In this document: piece after piece, positions 1-12,874 of the stretch | How the letters are laid out: each line of letters begins with the position of its first letter | Numbering within the stretch: position 1 is the first letter of the stretch | Origin: Pseudomonas oleovorans subsp. oleovorans | Lineage (GTDB): Bacteria; Pseudomonadota; Gammaproteobacteria; Pseudomonadales; Pseudomonadaceae | Length of the DNA: 64,000 nucleotides | Assembly (NCBI RefSeq): GCF_002197815.1 | Contig: NZ_NIUB01000019.1 | Location: forward strand, 1 to 64,000 | Direction: 5' to 3' | Notes under the pieces: generated by a model | What the model was told of the DNA's origin: nothing | Database searches by the model: none | Seen by the model: the letters and a program-made list of their open reading frames with translations, nothing else | Made by a program: the position numbers and the translations under genes

Positions 1-46
1 GAGCCGAGCCCGAACGATAATTTCAGGATGGAGCCTGACTGATCCG

Positions 47-118
47 ACGCGTCGTTCAGTCGACGCGTATCCGGACTTTCAGTCCGTAAGTCACTAACCC
101 ACCGACTTCAGTCGGTGG
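47..118 (+). repeat. Three tandem hairpins, possible IS200/IS605 right end
   Basis: Three perfect hairpins follow one another. The stems are 47-54/61-68 (8 bp), 72-77/81-86 (6 bp) and 99-106/111-118 (8 bp), and every loop region reads TTCAG. A short frame open from base 1 ends at a TGA at 40-42, just before the first hairpin. A coding end followed by imperfectly tandem hairpins is how the right end (and omegaRNA region) of IS200/IS605 tnpB elements usually looks. The hairpins are seen directly; the identity is inference because any tnpB would lie outside the window. Confidence 0.4.
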
Positions 119-183
119 TTGTTGAGTCATTTTTGTGTCTCCTAGGCTCGGCGACTCGCGCCCTTCTCTATGCCTGGGACAGC

Positions 184-215
184 AAAAAACCGCGACAAGT
201 TCGACTTGCCGCGGC
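184..215 (-). terminator. Rho-independent terminator of the secF operon
   Basis: On the minus strand a GC-rich hairpin (arms about 205-215 and 190-200, with one G-T pair) is followed by a run of six T (184-189). It lies about 30 bp downstream of the secF stop and would end the queA-tgt-yajC-secD-secF transcript. Confidence 0.75.
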
Positions 216-247
216 TTTCGCTGACTTTCATGATGCGAGTCACAACA

Positions 248-1165
248 TCATGGACGACCGTCGTCTGCCTCGGCCTCGACCACTGGCGGAATCAGATCCT
301 CCACGCTGAGCTTCAGCCATACCAGCACCGTGGCGCCGATGTAGACCGACGAGTAGGTCCCCACCACCACACCGACCAACAGGGTCAGGGCGAAGGCCGC
401 CAGTACGTCACCACCGAAGAACAGCAGTGCCAACAAGGCCAGCGCAGTGGACAGCGAGGTGGCGATGGTACGCAGAAGGGTCTGAGTGATCGAAACGTCG
501 ATGTTCTCGATCAGCGAGGTCTTGCGCATTACACGGAAGTTCTCACGAATCCGGTCGTAGATGATGATGGTGTCGTTGAGCGAATAACCGATCATCGCCA
601 GCACCGCCGCCAGCACCGTCAGGTCGAATGGAATCTGGAAGAACGCCAGCACACCCAAGGTGATGATCACGTCGTGCACCAAGGATGCGATGGCACCGAC
701 ACCAAACTTCCACTGAAAGCGAAACGCCAGGTAGAGCATGATCCCGCCTAACGCCAGGAGCATGGCGATACCGCCCTGGTCACGCAGCTCTTCACCCACC
801 TGCGGGCCGACGAACTCGACGCGCTTGACCTCGAAGCGCGCTGCCTCGTCGACCTTGCGCAGCGCAGCCGCGACCTCATTCCCCAGATCAGGGGAATCGC
901 CAGCCAGACGCACCAGTACATCCGTGCTGGCGCCAAAGCTTTGCACCACGGCGTCGGTATAACCGGCCTGGCTCAACTCGGCCTTGATCAGCTCTAGGTT
1001 GGCCGGCTGCTCGTACTGCAACTCGATCAGGGTGCCACCGGTGAAATCCAGGCCGAAATTAAGCCCCTTGGTAAACAGCGCGCCGAGACCAATCAGCGTC
1101 AGCACGACCGTAATGGAGAAGGCGATATTGCGGACCGCCATGAAACGAATGGTTGACTTGATCAT
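248..1165 (-). CDS. secF: Protein translocase subunit SecF
   Basis: SecF is an inner-membrane subunit of the SecDF-YajC complex, which uses the proton gradient to help pull secreted proteins through SecYEG. The 305-residue product has the expected length. An N-terminal membrane segment is followed by the conserved GLDFTGGTLIEL motif near residue 38, a periplasmic domain, and five C-terminal membrane helices containing the family's YSLNDTIIIYDRIREN signature around residues 190-210. It starts 9 bp after the secD stop, so the pair is probably translationally linked. It is the last gene of the operon and is followed by a terminator. Confidence 0.97.
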   Translation of the reverse strand: MIKSTIRFMAVRNIAFSITVVLTLIGLGALFTKGLNFGLDFTGGTLIELQYEQPANLELIKAELSQAGYTDAVVQSFGASTDVLVRLAGDSPDLGNEVAAALRKVDEAARFEVKRVEFVGPQVGEELRDQGGIAMLLALGGIMLYLAFRFQWKFGVGAIASLVHDVIITLGVLAFFQIPFDLTVLAAVLAMIGYSLNDTIIIYDRIRENFRVMRKTSLIENIDVSITQTLLRTIATSLSTALALLALLFFGGDVLAAFALTLLVGVVVGTYSSVYIGATVLVWLKLSVEDLIPPVVEAEADDGRP

Positions 1166-1174
1166 GGCTGCACC

Positions 1175-3043
1175 TCAGATCCACAGCTTCTTGAAGTTAC
1201 GGCCACCGAAGATCAGGTTGACCAGACCACGGGTGAACATGATGGCGGTGAACATCGACGTAATGATGCCCAGCGACAGCGTTACCGCGAAGCCCTTCAC
1301 CGGACCGGTCCCCATGGCGAATAGGATGCCGCCCACCAACAAGGTGGTCAGGTTACTGTCCAGAATCGCCGAATAGGCACGATCGAAGCCCTCGTGCAGG
1401 GCACGCTGCACCGGCAGTCCATTGGCCAGCTCCTCGCGTATCCGCGAGAAAATCAGTACGTTGGCGTCTACCGCCATACCCAGGGTCAGCACGATACCGG
1501 CGATACCCGGCAGGGTCAGGGTCGCGCCAATGGCAGACATCAGACCGACCAGCAGCACCAGGTTGAACGCCAGGGCAACGGTCGCCAGCACACCGAAGAA
1601 GCGATAGATGGCGATGATGAACAGGGACACGAAGATCATCGCCCACTCGGTGGAGGCGATACCTTTGGCAATGTTCTCGGCCCCCAGGCTCGGACCGATG
1701 GTGCGTTCTTCAGCGAAGTACATCGGTGCCGCCAGACCACCGGCACGCAGCAGCAGCGCCAGCTCTGACGACTCGCCCTGGCCGTTCAGGCCGGTGATGC
1801 GGAACTGGCTGCCCAGTGGTGACTGGATGGTCGCCAGGCTGATGATCTTCTTCTCTTCCACGAAGGAAGAAATGGCAACTTCCTGCTCGACGCCGTCGAT
1901 AGTCTGACGCACGTAGCGGGTGACCGGCTTCTGCTCGATGAAGATCACCGCCATGCTGCGGCCAACGTTGTTGCGGGTGGCGCGGTTCATCAGCTCGCCG
2001 CCGTGACCGTCGAGGCGAATGTTCACCTGCGGGCGACCATTCTCGTCAAAACTGGCCTGGGCGTCGGTCACATGATCGCCAGTGATGATCAGCTCACGCT
2101 CCAGCTGTACCGGCGGACGACCTTCCTCACGGAAGCTGAAGGTCTCGGTGGCGCCACGCGGCGCATTGGGGTCGGCCTGCAGACGGAACTCCAGGCTGGC
2201 GGTCTTGCCGAGAATACGCTTGGCCTCGGCAGTGTCCTGCACACCCGGCAGCTCCACCACGATACGGTTGGCACCCTGGCGCTGCACCAGCGGCTCGGCC
2301 ACGCCCAGTTCATTAACGCGATTGCGTACAGTGGTGAGGTTCTGGCGAATGGAGTACTCACGAATCTCGGCGATCTTCGCCTGAGTCAGACCCAGCTGCA
2401 GAATATGCTGGCCGCCACGCTCGACAGTGGTCAGTTCGAAATCGCTGTAATCCTTGCGAATCAGGCGCTGCGCCTTGTCCAGCGTGTCGCTGTCGGCAAA
2501 GCCGAGCTGAATCCGGCCATTGCTTTCCGGCATGCTGCGGTAGCGAATACGCTCCTTGCGCAGCAGGCTCTTGATCTCACCTTCATAAACCTTGCGGCGC
2601 ACATCCAGCGCCTTGTCCATGTCGACTTCCAGCAGGAAGTGCACACCACCAGACAGATCCAGGCCGAGCTTCATCGGGCTCGCACCCAGGCTACGCAGCC
2701 AGTCGGGGGTGGTTTGCGCCAGGTTCAGCGCCACGACGTAATCATCGCCCAGCGCACGGCGGACGATGTCCTTGGCCGGCAACTGGTCATCCTGCTTGGT
2801 CAGACGAATCAGGCCAGCGCGGCCACGCTCGTCGATGCTGGCAGCCTTGACGGCAATACCGGCGTCCTGCAGCGCTTTGCTGGCACGGTCGACATCCGCC
2901 TGCTCGATGCTCAGCGCCGAGCTGGCGCCGCTGATCTGTATGGCAGGATCGTCTGGATAAAGGTTGGGAATGGAGTACACCAGGCCGATTGCCAGAACGG
3001 ACAAAATCAGCAGGTACTTCCACAGAGGGTATTTATTGAGCAT
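1175..3043 (-). CDS. secD: Protein translocase subunit SecD
   Basis: SecD is the larger membrane partner of SecF. The 622-residue product begins with a membrane helix (MLNKYPLWKYLLILSVLAIG) and then has a long periplasmic region with the GLDLSGGVHFLLEVD motif near residue 127. The C-terminal half holds five further membrane helices with the GMAVDANVLIFSRIREEL signature around residues 520-540. Gene order yajC-secD-secF is the standard one. Nothing suggests truncation. Confidence 0.97.
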   Translation of the reverse strand: MLNKYPLWKYLLILSVLAIGLVYSIPNLYPDDPAIQISGASSALSIEQADVDRASKALQDAGIAVKAASIDERGRAGLIRLTKQDDQLPAKDIVRRALGDDYVVALNLAQTTPDWLRSLGASPMKLGLDLSGGVHFLLEVDMDKALDVRRKVYEGEIKSLLRKERIRYRSMPESNGRIQLGFADSDTLDKAQRLIRKDYSDFELTTVERGGQHILQLGLTQAKIAEIREYSIRQNLTTVRNRVNELGVAEPLVQRQGANRIVVELPGVQDTAEAKRILGKTASLEFRLQADPNAPRGATETFSFREEGRPPVQLERELIITGDHVTDAQASFDENGRPQVNIRLDGHGGELMNRATRNNVGRSMAVIFIEQKPVTRYVRQTIDGVEQEVAISSFVEEKKIISLATIQSPLGSQFRITGLNGQGESSELALLLRAGGLAAPMYFAEERTIGPSLGAENIAKGIASTEWAMIFVSLFIIAIYRFFGVLATVALAFNLVLLVGLMSAIGATLTLPGIAGIVLTLGMAVDANVLIFSRIREELANGLPVQRALHEGFDRAYSAILDSNLTTLLVGGILFAMGTGPVKGFAVTLSLGIITSMFTAIMFTRGLVNLIFGGRNFKKLWI

Positions 3044-3066
3044 GAACGAGCCGCCCGCTTATGACG

Positions 3067-3087
3067 CGGGGCGCTAAAAGCGCCCCG
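3067..3087 (-). other. Intercistronic hairpin between yajC and secD
   Basis: An 8-bp GC stem (CGGGGCGC / GCGCCCCG) with a 5-nt loop lies between the yajC stop and the secD start. No T run follows on the minus strand, so it is more likely an mRNA-stability or processing element than a full terminator. That role is inferred. Confidence 0.45.
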
Positions 3088-3112
3088 TGGAATGGAAAAA
3101 CCGAGAACCGAA

Positions 3113-3442
3113 TCAGATGGCTTTCAGCGTGCCCTTGGGCAGAGTGGCGGCGATGGCCTGCTTCTGGAATTTCAGTTCGACGCTGTCGGACACTTCGATC
3201 ACCACGAAATCGTCGGCAACCTTGGACACCTTGCCAGCGATACCGCCGCTGGTGACCACTTCGTCGCCCTTCTGCAGGCTGGCGAGCAGGTTCTTGTGTT
3301 CCTTGGCGCGTTTGGCCTGCGGACGCCAGATCATCAGATAGAAGATGACCAGAAAGCCGATCAGGAAAACCCACTCGAAACCGCTGCCGGCAGGGCCAGC
3401 AGCCGCGGTGTCAGCGTAAGCGGCGGGGATGAAAAAGCTCAT
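3113..3442 (-). CDS. yajC: Preprotein translocase subunit YajC
   Basis: YajC is the small accessory membrane protein of the SecDF complex. The 109-residue product has a short N-terminus, one membrane helix (about residues 24-41, WVFLIGFLVIFYLMIWRPQ) and a cytoplasmic domain with the conserved LQKGDEVVTSGGIAGKV stretch. A shine-dalgarno-like AGGAG lies just upstream of the ATG. It sits between tgt and secD, as in other gammaproteobacteria. Confidence 0.95.
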   Translation of the reverse strand: MSFFIPAAYADTAAAGPAGSGFEWVFLIGFLVIFYLMIWRPQAKRAKEHKNLLASLQKGDEVVTSGGIAGKVSKVADDFVVIEVSDSVELKFQKQAIAATLPKGTLKAI

Positions 3443-3482
3443 GTATCACTCCTAATGGAAAAGATCTTGAATCGTTCGGGAA

Positions 3483-5662
<2,180 letters not shown>

Positions 5663-5697
5663 GATTCGGAGGGGGCATTTTTGCAGGGTCGCAGAGC

Positions 5698-6318
5698 TTA
5701 CCGGATTTCCACTGGCCCGGCCACGTGAGCCTGCGGGGCATAGCGGGCAACGATACGCGCCAGGGTGCCATCGGCCTGCAGAGAACGGATCGCAGCATTA
5801 AAGGCCGCCAACCTGTTCGCCTGCTGCTGATGCAGGCGCAGACGCAACTGAGAGCGATTGATCGTCGGCCCCTCCTCTACCTGCCAACGAGCCCCCTGCA
5901 ACATCGCATGCTCATGCTGCAGGTAGCGCCATTCCAGACGATCCAGAATGCCGACCTCGCTACGCCCCTGCGCGACCAGGTGAATCAGCGCCTGCACATC
6001 GGCACCATCGTGACGCTGGAAATACTCACTGCCGACGTAGCCATAACCACGCACGGTCGCGATCGAACGCCCACGCAAATTCTGCAGCCGTTGATAGGCA
6101 AAACGCCTGCCTGGCGCGAAAACCAGCATCTCCTCGGCCTCGAGCACCGGCACCGTCCACAACGACACCTCACCCTGCCCGGCATCACGGCGCCAGTGCT
6201 TGCTCACGCAACACTCAATCTGCAGCGCCCCCTCGCGAAACAGCTTCTGCGTGCGCAGCGGCGGCAAGGGACGACTGGCTTGCAACTGTTCTGGCAAGCG
6301 CTCATCCAGTGCGAGCAT
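5698..6318 (-). pseudogene. Solute-binding protein (SBP_bac_3), N-terminus missing
   Basis: The 206 codons match the second half of periplasmic amino-acid-binding-type proteins. Visible are a GRSIATVRGYGYVGSEYF block, a VGILDRLEWRYL block and a C-terminal helix ([21 protein letters not shown]). There is no signal peptide and the first lobe strand is absent, so the protein could not be exported as read. A TAA lies two codons before the ATG, in a context (GYGL-stop-FMLALDE) that reads on smoothly as family sequence, so a nonsense change of a GAA codon is plausible. It is probably a decayed gene; an alternative is a cytoplasmic relative that is translated as drawn. Confidence 0.55.
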
Positions 6319-6489
6319 GAATTACAGGCCATAGCCATCACGCTCGCCGCCAAGGGCCGGCAAACCGTAACAACACCGCCGCGCCCGATGACAACGGCTT
6401 GCACGCAGACGGACTCAGCATTGACCAGAGAACAACAGCAACGCCGATTGACCGGCGCCAGACGCATCCCTATACTTCGCCGCCATCGT

Positions 6490-6574
6490 GCCCCGGTGGC
6501 GGAATCGGTAGACGCGGCGGATTCAAAATCCGTTTTCGAAAGGAGTGGGAGTTCGAGTCTCCCCCGGGGCACCA
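6490..6574 (+). tRNA. tRNA-Leu (anticodon CAA)
   Basis: An 85-nt cloverleaf with a 7-bp acceptor stem (GCCCCGG at 6490-6496 pairing with CCGGGGC at 6564-6570), a D-loop GGCGGAATCGGTAGACG, an anticodon loop TTCAAAA that gives CAA, a long class II variable arm, the T-loop GTTCGAGTC and an encoded CCA. It resembles E. coli leuX. Confidence 0.96.
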
Positions 6575-6584
6575 CGATACAAGA

Positions 6585-6617
6585 AGCCCGTAAGACATTG
6601 GTCTTACGGGCTTTTTC
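6585..6617 (+). terminator. Terminator of tRNA-Leu
   Basis: A perfect 12-bp stem (6585-6596 with 6601-6612) with a 4-nt loop, followed by TTTTT, starts 10 nt after the tRNA CCA end. Confidence 0.9.
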
Positions 6618-6725
6618 GTTTGCGTCCGAGCAACCCGGACGCCACTCACGGGCAGCTTACTGCTACACCGGTATTGCGCCCGGACAGCCCCCGCAAAACC
6701 TGGCCGGCGACCTTGCCGGCAGGGG

Positions 6726-6755
6726 TTGGCATTTGCGCAAAACTTAGCGTAGAGT
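6726..6755 (+). promoter_or_regulatory. Candidate sigma-70 promoter of the cold-shock gene
   Basis: TTGGCA (6726-6731) and TAGAGT (6750-6755) are separated by 18 nt, about 160 nt upstream of the start codon. This would give a long untranslated leader like those of cspA-type mRNAs. The match is only moderate, so the call is tentative. Confidence 0.3.
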
Positions 6756-6914
6756 GAACCCACTGTTTGCATGGGTCGCTGTGAATCGTGACTCTGGTGC
6801 AGCAGATCATCAAGATCCGCTACATCCCGCTCGACTTCTATTACTCCTTGCAACCAGTCTCAGCCCTCTATCTATGTGGAGGCTGTCATCAACTCTAGTT
6901 TCAAGGAAAAAGAC

Positions 6915-7127
6915 ATGTCGAATCGTCAGAACGGTACCGTCAAGTGGTTTAACGACGAGAAAGGTTTTGGTTTTATCACTCCCGAAAGCGGTCCGGATCT
7001 GTTCGTGCACTTCCGCGCGATCGAAGGTAATGGCTTCAAGAGCCTGAAAGAAGGCCAGAAAGTCAGCTTCGTAGCTGTGCAAGGTCAAAAAGGTATGCAG
7101 GCTGACCAGGTTCAAGTCCTGGGCTAA
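6915..7127 (+). CDS. CspA-family cold-shock protein
   Basis: A 70-residue single cold-shock domain that binds single-stranded nucleic acid and acts as an RNA chaperone. RNP1 (KGFGFI) and RNP2 (DLFVHF) are both intact. The start [12 protein letters not shown] is chosen over the upstream in-frame ATG at 6876 because AAGGAAAAA precedes it and because 70 residues is the family length. It is monocistronic: a tRNA terminator lies upstream and its own terminator downstream. Which Pseudomonas paralogue it is cannot be said from sequence alone. Confidence 0.95.
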   Translation: MSNRQNGTVKWFNDEKGFGFITPESGPDLFVHFRAIEGNGFKSLKEGQKVSFVAVQGQKGMQADQVQVLG

Positions 7128-7146
7128 TCGCCGCCGCCTTGAAAAA

Positions 7147-7174
7147 CCCCTGATAACTGTCAGGGGTTTTTTTT
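7147..7174 (+). terminator. Terminator of the cold-shock gene
   Basis: A 7-bp stem (CCCCTGA / TCAGGGG) with a 6-nt loop and eight consecutive T lies 19 nt after the stop codon. Confidence 0.92.
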
Positions 7175-7284
7175 GCCTGTCTTTCCCGCAGCAGCGCCAG
7201 GTTACAGATAGCCTGCGCACATCTTTATGCCGACAGAGAAGTCGCGGTTAGAATGGCGCGCACTTTCGTCTCAGCGAGCCCATC

Positions 7285-7782
7285 ATGCCGAAACACCCGT
7301 TACGCCCGCAGGGTGACTTCCCCACTGCAGGGCCGATTCGTCGCCTGGCGGCCCTCTTCTACGATTCTCTGCTCTGTGTGGCATTGATCATGGTGGTCAC
7401 CCTGATCTATCAGCAGGGCATTTTGCGCCTGATCCACGGCGGCGATAGGCTGATGGCCATGTCCGAAGCCGGCGCACTGGATAATGACCCGCTGCTTGCC
7501 AGCCTGGTGCTGCTGTCACTGTTCGCCTTCTTCGCCAAGTTCTGGACGCACAATGGCCAGACGCTGGGCATGCAGGCCTGGGGATTGCGCATTCAGAACG
7601 CCGACGGCAGCGCCATCGACCTGTGGCAGGCTCTGCTGCGCTTCGTGGTCGCCATTGGCTCCTGGCTGTTTGCCGGCCTGGGCTTTCTCTGGCTGCTGTG
7701 GGACAAGCAGGGCCGCACCTGGCACGACATCTACTCCGACAGCCGCGTGGTGCAACTGCCGAAGAACATTCACAAGAAGTAG
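7285..7782 (+). CDS. RDD-family membrane protein
   Basis: A 165-residue inner-membrane protein of the RDD family. It opens with a short cytoplasmic tail and the GPIRRLAALFYDSLL segment that begins the first membrane helix and contains the family R and D residues. Two or three further hydrophobic segments follow, with GMQAWGLRIQNADG between them. The family's substrate is not established in general, although some members affect ion homeostasis. It converges on lptG with a shared terminator between. Confidence 0.85.
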   Translation: MPKHPLRPQGDFPTAGPIRRLAALFYDSLLCVALIMVVTLIYQQGILRLIHGGDRLMAMSEAGALDNDPLLASLVLLSLFAFFAKFWTHNGQTLGMQAWGLRIQNADGSAIDLWQALLRFVVAIGSWLFAGLGFLWLLWDKQGRTWHDIYSDSRVVQLPKNIHKK

Positions 7783-7796
7783 TGGCGCAGATGCAA

Positions 7797-7824
7797 AAAA
7801 GCCGGTTCATCGAACCGGCTTTTC
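7797..7824. terminator. Bidirectional terminator between the RDD gene and lptG
   Basis: An 8-bp perfect stem (GCCGGTTC 7801-7808 / GAACCGGC 7812-7819) is flanked by an A run upstream and a T run downstream, so it can end transcripts from both converging genes. Confidence 0.85.
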
Positions 7825-7842
7825 ATGCCCACGACAATCTGC

Positions 7843-8899
7843 TCAACCGGCACGCCGCAGCAACCACACCCCGGCCAGCGCACAGATACCGGCCGGCACC
7901 AGCACCGCCAGCAGCGGCGAGAAACCGAACACCAGGCTCGATGGGCCGAGCAGGTCCTGGGCAATACGGAAGATGAAACCCACCAGCACCCCCGTGAACA
8001 CACGCTGCCCCAGGGTCACCGAGCGCAGCGGGCCGAAGATGAAGGAAATCGCCATCAATACCAGCGCGCCGGTTACCAGTGGCTGCAGCACCTTGGTCCA
8101 AAATGCCAGCCAGTAGCGCGCGTTATTCAACCCCTGCTCGCCCAGATAATGGATGTACTGCCACAGCCCGGTGACCGACAGCGCCTCGGGCTCCATCACG
8201 ACAGTGCCGAGCAGTTCCGGATTGAGCTCGATATCCCAGCGCTCTTCAGGCTGGTTGATCACCTCGGAGCGATCCTCATGCAGCACGGTGGTCTGCACAT
8301 TGCGCAGCATCCAGTGGCTGTCCCGGTACTCGGCACGACGGGCAAAGCTGGCCGAGAGCAGGCGACGCTCGTCATCGAAGCGATAACGCGTCACCCCCAA
8401 CAGGATGCCATTGGGCTGCACGGCGTTGATATGCACGTACTCCTGGCCCTGGCGATGCCACATGCCACGCTTGGAGCTTTGCGCCGCGCCACCGCCCTGG
8501 GCCAATGCGCGATCCGCCTGGGCCTGATTCTCGGTCAGAGGTGCGACGTATTCGCCGATCAGAATACCGGCCAGCATCAGCACCAGCATGGGTTTCATCA
8601 CCGCCCAGACGATACGCCCGATGGAGACACCGGCGGCGCGCATGATGGTCAGCTCACTGTTGCTGGCCAGCGTACCGAGGCCGATCAGGCAACCGATCAG
8701 CGCCGCCATCGGCAGCATTTCATAGGCGCGGCGCGGCGCCGTCAGCAGCACATACCAGAGCACCTGACCCAGGCCATAGTCGCCCTTGTTGAGGTCGCTG
8801 AGCTCGTCGATGAAGGCGAACAGCAATGCCAGCCCGAGAATGATCCCCAGTACTGCCAGAATGGCGAAGAACACCTGTGTGCCGATGTAGCGATCCAAC

Positions 8900-8907
<8 letters not shown>
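7843..8907 (-). CDS. lptG: LPS export ABC transporter permease LptG
   Basis: LptG forms, with LptF and LptB, the inner-membrane ABC transporter that extracts lipopolysaccharide and passes it to LptC/A. The 354-residue product starts MAKLDRYIGTQVFFAILAVLG, has three N-terminal membrane helices, a periplasmic jellyroll-type domain (about residues 125-260) and three C-terminal helices (FRIAQDLLGPSSLVFGFSP region). The ATG at 8907 is chosen because it overlaps the lptF stop by 8 nt and gives the family N-terminus; a longer start at 8931 adds a non-family extension. Confidence 0.95.
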
Positions 8908-11655
<2,748 letters not shown>

Positions 11656-11662
11656 TGCGCCT

Positions 11663-11763
11663 GTAGCCCGGACATAGTCCGGGCTACGATGGATATCGTA
11701 GGAGCGAGCTCTGCTCGCGAAGCTTTTGTATTGCCAAGATTCGCGAGCAGAGCTCGCTCCTAC
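11663..11763. repeat. Two palindromic repeats after pepA
   Basis: First, a 10-bp palindrome GTAGCCCGGA / TCCGGGCTAC (11663-11687). Second, a perfect 24-bp inverted repeat starting GTAGGAGCGAGC (11698-11721) and returning at 11740-11763. The second belongs to the GTAGGAGC...GCTCCTAC family, also present at 12707, 19668 and 50108. They may stabilise the pepA 3' end. Confidence 0.85.
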
Positions 11764-11792
11764 AGCCGCCCTTCAATATCGAAAATCTTCAG

Positions 11793-12212
11793 ATGCCCAG
11801 AATCGAGTTCTACGTTCTCTCCTCCAACGACGCCACGGGCCGCCTGCGCGCCGCCTGCCAACTGGCGCTCAAGGCCTGGAGTGCCGGCCTGCCGGTGTTC
11901 GTTCGCGGCAGCGACGAGGCGCAGTGTGGTGAACTCGACGAACTGCTGTGGACATTCAAAGCCGAACGCTTTGTACCCCATGACCTGCACCATGAAGCGC
12001 CACTGTCACCCGTGGTATTGGGCATCGACGAAGTGCCGAGTAGCGAGCAGGGCGTGCTGATCAACCTCGGCAGCAGCCTGTCGCCGCATGTCGAGCGCTT
12101 TTCCCGCATTATCGAGATCGTCAATCAGCAGCCTGAACTGCTCAACGCCTGTCGCGAGAATTTCCGTACCTATCGCCAGCGCGGGTATGATCCGCAACGC
12201 GTCGAACTTTAG
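11793..12212 (+). CDS. holC: DNA polymerase III subunit chi
   Basis: HolC (chi) links the clamp loader, through psi, to single-stranded-DNA-binding protein. The 139-residue product has the family features: MPRIEFYVLSS at the start, GLPVFVRGSDEAQCGELDELLW in the first third, and FSRIIEIVNQQPELL...FRTYRQRGYDP at the end. The pepA-holC-(hypothetical)-valS order is conserved in Pseudomonas. Confidence 0.93.
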   Translation: MPRIEFYVLSSNDATGRLRAACQLALKAWSAGLPVFVRGSDEAQCGELDELLWTFKAERFVPHDLHHEAPLSPVVLGIDEVPSSEQGVLINLGSSLSPHVERFSRIIEIVNQQPELLNACRENFRTYRQRGYDPQRVEL

Positions 12213-12272
12213 TGTCCGTGCACGCTCACAACACAAGCCATTCCAGCCCCTTTTCTCGCTGCGCCGATAACC

Positions 12273-12695
12273 ATGGACACCCCCAAGCCTCCGCAAAAAC
12301 CTGCTCAGTTGCTGCACGACCTGGAGTCGATACGCGAGCTGCTGGGTGATGACAGCACTGAGCCGCCACTGCTGATCGACTCGCTGGACCCGGACAGCAT
12401 CCCCGTGCTGTCCGATATCGTCAGCGCGCCGCCCGGCCCGCCGCCGCCCTTTCATGCCACGCCGACGCCCAAACCAACGCCAGCCCCGCAGCCAGCGCCA
12501 AGCACGCTGCGCGAGCGCATCGAACCGCACCTGCCTGACAGCGCCCGCGATCTGCAGCATGTGCATGGCGAGTTGCGCGCCGCTGCCCAGTTGATCCTGC
12601 AGGACGTGATCGACGATTTCGTGCCGCAGATCGAGGCTGAACTCAAGCGCCGCCTCGAAGCCCGCCTGCCGCGTCTGCTGCCGCCACGCAAGTAA
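12273..12695 (+). CDS. Conserved hypothetical protein between holC and valS
   Basis: A 140-residue soluble protein with no recognised domain. An N-terminal helix (about residues 10-26, rich in L/E/D) is followed by a proline-rich linker (PPGPPPPF and alternating Pro/Ala/Thr, about residues 52-78) and a C-terminal helical part (about 95-135) with many Asp and Glu. It starts 60 nt after holC. The position next to holC suggests a link to the replisome, but the sequence does not show one. Confidence 0.75.
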   Translation: MDTPKPPQKPAQLLHDLESIRELLGDDSTEPPLLIDSLDPDSIPVLSDIVSAPPGPPPPFHATPTPKPTPAPQPAPSTLRERIEPHLPDSARDLQHVHGELRAAAQLILQDVIDDFVPQIEAELKRRLEARLPRLLPPRK

Positions 12696-12706
12696 GCCCT
12701 GCCCTG

Positions 12707-12778
12707 TAGGAGCCCCGCCCCGGGGCGAATGCCAGACAGCAAAGAGCAAAAGCTTCGCCCCGAGGCGGGGCTCCTACA
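12707..12778. repeat. Palindromic repeat between the hypothetical gene and valS
   Basis: Left arm GTAGGAGCCCCGCC...GGGGCGAA (12707-12730) and right arm TTCGCCCC...GGGGCTCCTAC (12755-12778) are near-perfect inverted copies. It has the same GTAGGAGC ends as the copies at 11698, 19668 and 50108. Confidence 0.85.
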
Positions 12779-12874
12779 AAAGGTCTGCTCTGCCGCGCGG
12801 GGCTTATGGCTTGGCGCTCAGAAGCGGTATACTTGTCGGCTTTTCCGATCAGCCGTCAAAGGGTCCCGCCGCGC

